This document shows, in pieces, positions 42,903-50,693 of a DNA stretch of 52,191 nt. Source of the DNA: Candidatus Thorarchaeota archaeon. Lineage in GTDB: Archaea; Asgardarchaeota; Thorarchaeia; Thorarchaeales; Thorarchaeaceae. The stretch lies in contig DXJO01000044.1 in assembly GCA_019057475.1 (NCBI GenBank), positions 1 through 52,191 on the forward strand, read 5' to 3'. Numbering within the stretch: the stretch's first letter is position 1; each line of letters opens with the position of its first letter. Position numbers and translations under genes: made by a program. Under the pieces are notes generated by a model. The model was not told the origin of the DNA. It saw only the letters and a program-made list of their open reading frames with translations, and did not search any database.

Positions 42903-44369
42903 TTATGGTGCTGGTACTGACGCCATGACTGAGAGGTACTGTGCCTTTGCGGCCGCTGTCCAGGCTGTCTTAATCGCGCTCAAGAAGCTCGCGCTACTGT
43001 ACATATCGCCATTTATCTCGGTTGCGTATGCGAGTGTGAACTTCTCCATCACATGTGTATTTGGATCCTCGACTGTCACTGTAGCGCCCATCAGTGTCGC
43101 TAAATCGTTTAGCTCTGTCAGTGTTATGGGATTATTGTCTCTGGTGTATGCCTTCAGAATCGCATCCCAGCAATCCACTAGTTCTGAGTGAGCATCCGTA
43201 AAAACGGCCTCGAAGTAGTGGATGAAGGAAATCTTGCTCCCTAGGGAGATTGTGTCGTTAAAGTAGATGCCCACGTTCGCAATAGTCTGGTTGTAGTTGG
43301 CATACAGCTCCGGAGCTGCTATGCCTAGAGGTTCATCGAAGGCCTCCTTCATGACCGGCATTCTATTGATACTCGTAGATAACCACAGCGACTGACCATA
43401 AGAACTGAGCACAAAGTCAAGGAAACCTTCGGCTAAGTCCTTGTGGGAACTAGTCGATGAAATCGCAATTGGGTCACCGTTGACTATCGATTCACCCTCA
43501 GGCAATATGTACTCACAGTCGGGGTTTCGGTACTGTGTTCCGTAGCCATAGAAGTCGATTGACATGGAAATGCCAACTTGACCCGTTTCAGCCGCGTTCT
43601 GGGTTTCAACTGAGCCACCAAAGATACTTGCGCTTCCTGCCATTCGTGCCATGGTCACCCAGCCTGTATCCCAACCCATGCCCTGAGTTATGATCTCGTA
43701 GATGCGCGTGTTCGATGTGGTGTCTGGCGCATTACCCATCGCGATTGTCGGGGTAGATTTCAACAGGCTGCCATAGATAGGATCAGCCAGATCGGTCCAT
43801 GACATTGGCGTTGGAAGGCCGTAATTGTCCAAGAACTCATGATTCACCGTGAAGCCAAATGAAGATATGGCTGCTGCAATCCAGACAAGGTCGCCTGCGG
43901 AATTGTTACGCTTCATCACGGCTCCGGCTATTGTCGAGTTTATGCGGCTGGCAACCTCGACCATTAGAGGACTGTCAAGCACCTCCAGATAGTCTTCTAC
44001 CATCAGCTGGTCAAAGAGTGTAGGGCCACCGCCCCAGCAAACATCAACCTGTCCCAAGACGATCAAATCGTCCCAGTAATCCTCTGTAGGTGTCTTCCAG
44101 AGGATATCATTGATACCATTAGCTATGGCGAAATCAGACGCCAAGAATGCAGGTTCAAACACATTATGAATCATAACGTCGTGTCGTGTCAGTATTGTCA
44201 AGACGCCTTCCGCCGGCGTCGTGGTAGTTGTTGTTGTAGTGGTTGTTGTTGTCGTGGGGGTAAGCCCGCCCAACATAACAAACGCAATAGCACTGACACC
44301 AACGATTGCAATGACTACAACTGCACAGACAATTGTCTTCATGTTACGTGCGGTTTCAAACTCGCTCAT
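42903..44369 (-). CDS. ABC solute-binding lipoprotein/anchored protein, iron/thiamine type
   Basis: 488 residues: an N-terminal membrane helix (10-32), a poly-Thr linker (13 Thr) as an extracellular stalk, then a two-lobe binding domain of the iron/thiamine/polyamine group (WKTPTEDYWDDLI, GNAPDTTSNTRIYE). The poly-Thr tract is encoded by a trinucleotide-type repeat at about 44215-44265. It heads the operon with permease and ATPase. Confidence 0.85.
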   Translation of the reverse strand: MSEFETARNMKTIVCAVVVIAIVGVSAIAFVMLGGLTPTTTTTTTTTTTTTPAEGVLTILTRHDVMIHNVFEPAFLASDFAIANGINDILWKTPTEDYWDDLIVLGQVDVCWGGGPTLFDQLMVEDYLEVLDSPLMVEVASRINSTIAGAVMKRNNSAGDLVWIAAAISSFGFTVNHEFLDNYGLPTPMSWTDLADPIYGSLLKSTPTIAMGNAPDTTSNTRIYEIITQGMGWDTGWVTMARMAGSASIFGGSVETQNAAETGQVGISMSIDFYGYGTQYRNPDCEYILPEGESIVNGDPIAISSTSSHKDLAEGFLDFVLSSYGQSLWLSTSINRMPVMKEAFDEPLGIAAPELYANYNQTIANVGIYFNDTISLGSKISFIHYFEAVFTDAHSELVDCWDAILKAYTRDNNPITLTELNDLATLMGATVTVEDPNTHVMEKFTLAYATEINGDMYSSASFLSAIKTAWTAAAKAQYLSVMASVPAP

Positions 44370-44670
44370 TTCTCGCTCCTCTATTGACTTCTGAACCCAT
44401 CAGGCACTCTCTCTCTGGGTGGGTTCCACAAATAGGGTCAGGGACATCAGGGATAATTAAGGTTTGTTGCAAGCAAGAATCATTCGTTTTTCTAGGGGGT
44501 TATATTGCGGCATCCAGTCTAACAGACTGCTGGGCAGCAAAGCAACCCAAGAAATAGCGTTGAACTGGCGCTGGAACCGATTATCGTAGTTGAAAAGGTT
44601 TTTAATCGGGTGGGTGTGTCGCCGACCATCCTCTTACGCTTGGAGAACAATACTGGAGGAAATTAATAAA
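44370..44670. other. Divergent intergenic region
   Basis: 301 bp between the ABC operon and the GATase-like gene. A TATA-like TTTTTAAT lies at 44599-44606, with a GGAGG near 44654-44659 before ATG 44671. Otherwise only short repeats are visible. Confidence 0.4.
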
Positions 44671-46548
44671 ATGAGAACTGGAAATATTGTAAAGAGAGGT
44701 GCAACCATCGCCATCATATTGGCGTTGTGTGTCGCATTTCTCCCAGGTCCAGCTCCTGTCCAAGCGGCAGTGGGATCCGGCGACGGATGGACTATTGTCT
44801 TTGACTACACCCATGGCCAGCACAGTGGAAGTGTGGAGTACATGGATGAATGGTTAGAGGGCAATCTATCCGCGCTAGGATTCACTACTGTCGTCTGGGC
44901 ACTAGGTGGCCTTAATGATTCAATACTAGCTGGTGCAGACGCGCTTGTCATAGGTGGGACCTATGGAAACAACGGATTCACAGCCGCTGAAGTCACAGCT
45001 GTTGGCAGCTGGTTCAACGCAGGAAGCAAGTTCCTGTGGGTCGGAGGCGACTCTGACTACGATGGAACCGCGGTCACCAACAACATGACTCTAATCCTTG
45101 AGGAAGTGGGCTCTCATGTCTATCATGAGCCAACATCAGTTGAGGACCCAATCAGCTGCTGCGCTTCTGGCTATCGAGTTGTGGCCAATACAACCAGCGA
45201 TGATGCATTCGTTGCAGGTATCGTTGAGGGTGTCGATGCAGTACTAATGCACGGACCAACCTTGCTCTACGGCAGTGACAGTGACACTCCTGGTGAGGAT
45301 GTGGACCCAGTTGCATTGGAAACCGCAAGCATTGATGATGTGTATCCACTTCTATACTATGGTGGCAATGCCACTATTACAGATGGTGATATCACATATC
45401 CTTACGCACATACTGATGGTGACGTAGGTTCTTTTGTCGCAACAACTATGGAGATTAATGCTGGTGACGCTGATACCGGTGTCATTGTTGTGTCTGGTGC
45501 TTCGCCCTATGGTGACTACAGACCGATGTACAGTGAAAGCTACTACAATGTTACCCTGACTGGCTACTATCTTGTCAACCAAGCAATATACTTTGGTACT
45601 CTGAAAGCAACAACCGTAGCACACACTGGTAACATAGTCTTTGACTACTCCCATGGCCAACACAGCAGCAGCGTCGAATACATGGATGTCAGACTTCAGA
45701 CAATCCTGACCATGATGGGTTACACCGTCACTTGGGCATCTAGCGGCCTTACCACCGCGGTTCTGGCAGATGCTGATGCTCTCATTATTGGTGGAATCTA
45801 TGGAGACAACGGATTTACAGCAGCCGAAATCACAGCTGTTGGCGACTGGTTCAGCGCAGGAAATAGGTTCCTGTGGGTCGGAGGCGACTCTGACTACGAT
45901 GGAGCTAACGTCGGCAACAACATGACCCTGATCCTTGAGGAAGTCGGTTCTCATGTCTATCATGAGCCAACAGCAATCGAGGACCCAATCAGCTGCTGCG
46001 CTTCTGGCTATCGAGTTGTGGCCAATACAACCAGTGACAATGCATTCGTTGCAGGTTTCGTTGAGGGTGTCGATGCAGTACTAATGCACGGACCAACCAT
46101 GCTCTATGGAAGCAATAACGCCACTCCTGGTGAGAATGTGAACCCAGTTGCATTGGAAACCGTTTCCATTCCGAACGTGTACCCCCTGCTCTACTACGGT
46201 GGGAATGCGACCATTACAGACGGTGACATCACATATCCCTACGCCCACACTGATGGTGATGTAGGTAGCTTCGTTGCTACAACCCTAGAGGTTTTGGCAG
46301 GAGAGGCTGGGACCGGTGTCATTATTGTATCCGGTGCTTCGCCATATGGTGACTACAGACCGATGATAACCCATTCGTATTACGATATTCCATTGAACGG
46401 TGAGAATCTCGTCGTTCAAGGAATCGTTACCGGACTCGATTGGGCTGTGAACGGACTCCCATCTGACATGACAATGATCTACATTGCCGCCGCTATAGGT
46501 GTGGTTGTCATCGTAATCGTTGTTATAGTGGTTATGAAGAAGCGATAG
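44671..46548 (+). CDS. Surface protein with tandem GATase-like domains
   Basis: 625 residues from ATG 44671; the reading frame opens at 44590, but GGAGG precedes 44671 and a signal peptide starts there. Two copies of a GATase-1-like (DUF4350/ThuA-like) domain of 279 residues each are followed by a C-terminal membrane helix and a KKR tail. The copies share long identical DNA stretches 837 bp apart, so the duplication is recent. No catalytic Cys triad is seen, so the domains probably bind rather than cleave. Confidence 0.8.
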   Translation: MRTGNIVKRGATIAIILALCVAFLPGPAPVQAAVGSGDGWTIVFDYTHGQHSGSVEYMDEWLEGNLSALGFTTVVWALGGLNDSILAGADALVIGGTYGNNGFTAAEVTAVGSWFNAGSKFLWVGGDSDYDGTAVTNNMTLILEEVGSHVYHEPTSVEDPISCCASGYRVVANTTSDDAFVAGIVEGVDAVLMHGPTLLYGSDSDTPGEDVDPVALETASIDDVYPLLYYGGNATITDGDITYPYAHTDGDVGSFVATTMEINAGDADTGVIVVSGASPYGDYRPMYSESYYNVTLTGYYLVNQAIYFGTLKATTVAHTGNIVFDYSHGQHSSSVEYMDVRLQTILTMMGYTVTWASSGLTTAVLADADALIIGGIYGDNGFTAAEITAVGDWFSAGNRFLWVGGDSDYDGANVGNNMTLILEEVGSHVYHEPTAIEDPISCCASGYRVVANTTSDNAFVAGFVEGVDAVLMHGPTMLYGSNNATPGENVNPVALETVSIPNVYPLLYYGGNATITDGDITYPYAHTDGDVGSFVATTLEVLAGEAGTGVIIVSGASPYGDYRPMITHSYYDIPLNGENLVVQGIVTGLDWAVNGLPSDMTMIYIAAAIGVVVIVIVVIVVMKKR

Positions 46549-46558
46549 AACATTCTGA

Positions 46559-46602
46559 GAAGTAGCGTGGGCAACGCCCATTCTACTTCCTCCCTTTCTT
46601 TT
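46559..46602 (+). terminator. Hairpin plus T-rich tract after the GATase-like gene
   Basis: GAAGTAG pairs with CTACTTC and GGGC with GCCC around an AAC loop, with an internal mismatch, then a T-rich run (CCCTTTCTTTTTT). It looks like an intrinsic terminator. Confidence 0.6.
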
Positions 46603-46627
46603 TTCCAGCCCCCAATCTGCCACACTA

Positions 46628-46635
46628 CTTAATAC
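46628..46635 (+). promoter_or_regulatory. TATA-like box for the phospholipase-like gene
   Basis: CTTAATAC about 20-26 bp before ATG 46654 suggests a leaderless transcript starting at or near that ATG. Confidence 0.35.
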
Positions 46636-46653
46636 GCACATCCATATCGGGTC

Positions 46654-48552
46654 ATGCGAGCAACCATGAAAAAGTCATCAGCTGTTGTGGCGATTCTTCT
46701 TGTAACTATCGTCCCCCTTGCCATTATTCTACCAATGGCAGCTCCGGCGGAAGCCTGGGGACTTCAAACTCATATGTTCATGGTTTCGGAGGCCATGAGT
46801 CAAATTAGCAACGCAAGCTGGTATGAGGCCTACGGGTACTATGCACCAGAGGTGCTGGCAGGATGTACAACACCCGACCAGGTGTTTCAAGACTGGGACA
46901 ACCATCTATACTATCCCGAAACGGGAGAACACAATGCCCCAACAGCCGCAGCCCGTTGGTTCAACTTTACAAGGGATAACTTCACCGCCGGCAATTGGGA
47001 GGCTGGCTTCTTCGCTGCTGGCGTGATGACGCATTACTTCAGTGACCCTTGCATACCTGTTCATACTGACGACTACTGGCCTGGCCATGTCGGATACGAG
47101 AGCGATATCAATGCCCATCTAGCGGATCTTTTCCTAGACACACCCGACGAGGTAATAATATCCAATGTTTCTCAGTTTGTCATCGACTGCGCGACATACT
47201 CACACGAGTACTACGATACTGTCTATGCTGCGTATGCTGATGAGGAATCTGAAGCGCTTGACACAAATGCAGAGATCAAGACGCTAACCGAAGATTGTCT
47301 ATCGTTAGCTATCAACGGTTGTCTTTCGCTGTTCTATACGCTTTCGCAATACTGCGACGCCCCAGAGATCACGATTACGTACGATTATGTTGCTCTGTTT
47401 GACTACGCACATTCAAATGACTACATAGACTATAGCGGTGCAGACTTGCTGACATCTGTCAACATGACGTTGGCCAGAAACCATTTCGAGATGAAAAAGC
47501 AGGTTTCTGCGTTTGATGCCAGTGCATTGGCCGATGTGGATCTGCTGGTGATAACGTGTGCCCTAGATGCCTATGGTACTGCTGAGCTTGCGGCCATATC
47601 TGATTGGGCTTCTGTGGGGGATAAGACAATCCTACTCACTGGGAGAGGAGATTTCTCAGAGTTTCAGGACACCGCCAGACCTAATCAGGTCCTCGAGGCA
47701 ATCGGGTCGCACATCCGTATCAACGATGACAATGTCTACATGCAAGGGACGTATAACCTATGGTACAACGACCTGACCGTGATACCTCCAGCGAATGAAA
47801 CAATGGATCTCACTCTAGCCGTTACAACAATCACAATGTACTCACCATCCAGTCTGTACTTTACGGATGATGATCCGATACTACCAGTCATCTATGCAGA
47901 CACAACTGCGTATCAGACTGATCAAGTATCTCCTGAGCCCAACGTAGTTTATGATGATACGCAGGATGGCAAGAATGGGCAGCAGATTCCACTCATGGCG
48001 GTGGAGGAAATTGGTGATCTGAGAGTGATAGTTGCAGGGACTACATTTTTCAGCGACTACGACTACGGCAAGTCGGCTCAGTTTAACAACATCCTGCTAA
48101 TGGAGAACTTCCTTGACTGGGCAGCTGGTAACAGATTGACTCGCAACATACCGGATGTAGACGAGGTAGGGCCTAGAATCGCCGACGTGATTTGGGACCC
48201 CGCCTCACCGGAATCGGGCGAATTAGTCAATATCGCTTGCACTGTCACCGACCCTGGAGGCGTTCTAAATGTGTCCTTGGTCTATAACAGTGTGTCAATC
48301 AATATGACACATATTGGTGGGGATGTATACGAGGCCCAGATTCCAGATATCACGGATGGTTCTCTTGACATCGGTGTGCTCGCATATGACAACGATGAGA
48401 ACTCTGCAATCAGGGAATCATTCACAATCGCTTGGGAGGAACCCGCAACTACACCACCCCCCGCACCTCTCGATCCAATGATAGTAGCGATAGCCGGTGT
48501 GGCCGCAGTTATCGTTATCCTGCTAGTGGTGATTGTTCTGAAGAAAAGGTAG
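46654..48552 (+). CDS. Surface zinc-phospholipase C/S1-P1-like protein with GATase-like and Ig-like domains
   Basis: 632 residues. A signal peptide (1-34) ends just before WGLQTH (Trp35, His40), the mature N-terminus expected for zinc-dependent phospholipase C or S1/P1 nuclease. GVMTHYFSDPCIPVHTDDYW and ESDINAHLAD supply further metal ligands. Then comes a GATase-like domain (about 245-490), related in pattern to the tandem domains upstream. An Ig-like domain (about 505-590) and a membrane anchor with a KKR tail end it. Exported lipid or nucleic-acid hydrolysis at the cell surface is likely. Confidence 0.75.
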   Translation: MRATMKKSSAVVAILLVTIVPLAIILPMAAPAEAWGLQTHMFMVSEAMSQISNASWYEAYGYYAPEVLAGCTTPDQVFQDWDNHLYYPETGEHNAPTAAARWFNFTRDNFTAGNWEAGFFAAGVMTHYFSDPCIPVHTDDYWPGHVGYESDINAHLADLFLDTPDEVIISNVSQFVIDCATYSHEYYDTVYAAYADEESEALDTNAEIKTLTEDCLSLAINGCLSLFYTLSQYCDAPEITITYDYVALFDYAHSNDYIDYSGADLLTSVNMTLARNHFEMKKQVSAFDASALADVDLLVITCALDAYGTAELAAISDWASVGDKTILLTGRGDFSEFQDTARPNQVLEAIGSHIRINDDNVYMQGTYNLWYNDLTVIPPANETMDLTLAVTTITMYSPSSLYFTDDDPILPVIYADTTAYQTDQVSPEPNVVYDDTQDGKNGQQIPLMAVEEIGDLRVIVAGTTFFSDYDYGKSAQFNNILLMENFLDWAAGNRLTRNIPDVDEVGPRIADVIWDPASPESGELVNIACTVTDPGGVLNVSLVYNSVSINMTHIGGDVYEAQIPDITDGSLDIGVLAYDNDENSAIRESFTIAWEEPATTPPPAPLDPMIVAIAGVAAVIVILLVVIVLKKR

Positions 48553-48919
48553 GCTCTATTTGAGGTCAGACCACAGTTCTGGCCTCCCCCCCTCAAGGGA
48601 CCCAAGGAAGAGCGCCGTATCTGCCGATATTTTGAGAAGGGGCCGCAGCAGATGCCAAGAACTTGTACAATCCCAGACATTTTGTAGGTGGTTATAACGC
48701 GTGCTCAGGATTGAGTGGTGTGGATGTTCAATGCTGATTGCTAGAGCATGCATGCGATTTGGTCGCCGCCAGTTGAACGGAGACAGAAAACGCTTGTGGA
48801 GAGGACGTGAGACTTGTTGCAGATTCAGCCGGATCTGCAGAGCAGACCTCAATGAATCAGGAACCGAACGCCATTAGGAGGAAAGTCCTAATTGGGTATG
48901 TTTTGGGCAACGGTATGTT
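48553..48919. other. Gene-free stretch with one hairpin
   Basis: 367 bp without a credible gene. An ATTAGGA/TCCTAAT 7-bp hairpin with a GGAAAG loop lies at 48873-48892. The long minus-strand frame at 48556-48852 has no supporting signal. Confidence 0.4.
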
Positions 48920-49345
48920 ATGCCAGTTGAGTTTCAGGGAAAGAGGTGCTGGAAGCGGCTAGTCATTGAAGATGACCTTCAAGAATAGATTCCAACCCCA
49001 GAAGAGATACTAGAAATGATTGAAAGAGCCAAACAGAAGGCAAAGGTGGAACCCAGAGCCAGCAAGAAGCCTGTCATAGTGTCCATGACTATGGCTGATG
49101 ACATTCTGCGGACTCTTGAAATCGCTCTCACAGAAGAGGATGACGACAGTGAAATAGCCGAAGCGAGGGTTCGGACCCACGTCAAAAGGATGCGCCGCGC
49201 CCTCAGCTCCTCGGAGAGCGAGCTCATAGACTATATCAGACTGAATGTTCCGAGTTTTCGGAAACCTATGAAGCAGTTTCTGAGCACAAAGGGACCTGAA
49301 CCTGTAATGCTCAGCCTGAGAATCATCGAATCGACTGCTCAATAG
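48920..49345 (+). pseudogene. Hypothetical protein gene with in-frame TAG
   Basis: From ATG 48920 the frame runs 22 codons to TAG at 48986-48988 and then continues as a natural protein to TAA at 49345 (IPTPEEILEMIERAKQKAKVEP..., about 119 more codons). The part after the TAG could also start at ATG 49016. The charged composition is continuous across the TAG. The product is helical and acidic/basic with no known family. It may be one gene split by nonsense mutation, a read-through case, or a shorter gene from 49016. Confidence 0.55.
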
Positions 49346-49375
49346 TTTCTCTTAACCAGAATGATGGAGTGGCTA

Positions 49376-50290
49376 TCAGACGTAGAGCGTGCCCTTCATG
49401 ACTGTGACTCCAATTCCGCTGACCTTCACCTGCTCAATACCCTCAGTATCACCCTTCACTTCAACAAACACCGTTCCCGGACGTTCCATGTAATGACCCT
49501 GTTCGATGACGATGCTTGTCACTGGATATGTAGGAGCCATTAGACCGTGACGTATCATGTAGCTTCCTAGGCATCCTGCAGGAGCACCAGAAACCGGATC
49601 TTCTGGGACGCCAAGAGCAGGGATGAAGACACGCGCCTGTGCATCAGACGTCGGTTCACGCACATCCCTTGTGAAGACACAGAGTCCCACAAAGTTACCT
49701 TTCTCACACAATTCCACTAGTGACTGCCAGTCCGGAGAGATTCTGTCAAGGGACTTCTGTGAGGATAATGGAATCATTAGATAGGGAGTTCCTGTGCTGA
49801 CCGTCTCAACTGGATTCGGTGACATGATATCAGCCAGGGAGAGACCCAGAGCATTGGCGTAATTCTTGGGATCGTAGCTCGCGAGAAACTCCGGCTGCGT
49901 ATGCGTAATCTGAACTTCGTGGACGCCGGTGGCTACGTTCTTGACAATCTCTACCGGTAGCAGCCCGGAGTTCGTTTCCAGATTGAATAGGGTCACTTCG
50001 TTGACTATCTCAACAAGACCCTCCTCGACCAAGACGTGGAAAGCAGCAATGGTGGGGTGCCCAGAGAACTCAATCTCACCTTTGGGTGTCATATACCTTA
50101 ATCGATAGTCACCAACACGAGACTTGGAAACAAACACGGTTTCTCGGACATTCATCTCTCTTGCGATCTTGGTCATCGTTTCTGCACTTATTCGGTCGGC
50201 TCCAAGCACGACTGCTGCAGGGTTTCCTTCGTATCGAACATCTGTGAAGACGTCGACCTGTACAACTTGAAGTTCACGGTGTCGGTTCAT
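49376..50290 (-). CDS. PhzF-family isomerase-like enzyme
   Basis: 304 residues of the PhzF/diaminopimelate-epimerase fold: VDVFTDVRYEGNPAAVV near the start, Glu50 in RETVFV (the catalytic Glu position), EFSGHPTIAA and a C-terminal DPVSGAPAGCLGSYM. Substrate is unknown; PhzF homologues are often orphan isomerases. Confidence 0.85.
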   Translation of the reverse strand: MNRHRELQVVQVDVFTDVRYEGNPAAVVLGADRISAETMTKIAREMNVRETVFVSKSRVGDYRLRYMTPKGEIEFSGHPTIAAFHVLVEEGLVEIVNEVTLFNLETNSGLLPVEIVKNVATGVHEVQITHTQPEFLASYDPKNYANALGLSLADIMSPNPVETVSTGTPYLMIPLSSQKSLDRISPDWQSLVELCEKGNFVGLCVFTRDVREPTSDAQARVFIPALGVPEDPVSGAPAGCLGSYMIRHGLMAPTYPVTSIVIEQGHYMERPGTVFVEVKGDTEGIEQVKVSGIGVTVMKGTLYV

Positions 50291-50693
50291 GTTCTCACGG
50301 CCTGAAGCTATAGTGCTCCCGTATTAATTAACAATCGCATGTGGTAATCACTGAGGAAAGAAGAATGAGAAGGTGGCGGTCATCTAGGTAATCGTGGTAG
50401 GAGGGGGGAGTTTCGTAATTGAGGGCATGTAACGAAAAACTAGCCCAAATGACCGCCTTTGCTTTATCAGTCATAGCAGGATATAACCCTCGAATCCTAC
50501 CATGTCCAGAACATTGTGCAACCTGCCGTCTTATTAAACCTTCCATGCGTTGAACTTCAATTCCTACGTGTATTTGCGTTTAATCCGAGTTTAACAGCAG
50601 GCTCATCTTCGACGCATTTCATGTCGGGAGCAAAGAGAAAGGGAGAAGCCCCCCGTAAGGGAGGCTCATAGTGATTACTGCAGGGATCTCGGA
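50291..50693. other. Intergenic region with possible small gene
   Basis: 403 bp. A minus-strand frame at 50328-50546 (72 codons) has a natural-looking N-terminal half (GHGRIRGLYPAMTDKAKAVIWASF), so a small protein is possible. No family was recognised and no clear ribosome binding site was seen. A terminator hairpin for the rightmost gene lies at 50630-50666. Confidence 0.35.
50630..50666 (-). terminator. Hairpin terminator of the radical SAM gene
   Basis: On the minus strand AGCCTCCC pairs with GGGGGGCT (one mismatch) around a TTAC loop (GTAA on the other strand) at 50647-50666. A pyrimidine-rich TCTCCCTTTCTCTTT tract follows. It lies 28 bp after the stop of the radical SAM gene. Confidence 0.6.

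Noticed and set aside
45352-45963. Antisense 203-codon ORF
   Set aside because: A shadow of the strongly coding GATase-like gene on the plus strand.
48556-48852. Minus-strand 98-codon ORF
   Set aside because: No ribosome binding site, no domain-like composition and no overlap with neighbours.
48873-48892. RNase P RNA CR-I-like GAGGAAAGTCC
   Set aside because: It is part of a simple 7-bp hairpin, and no other conserved RNase P elements follow.
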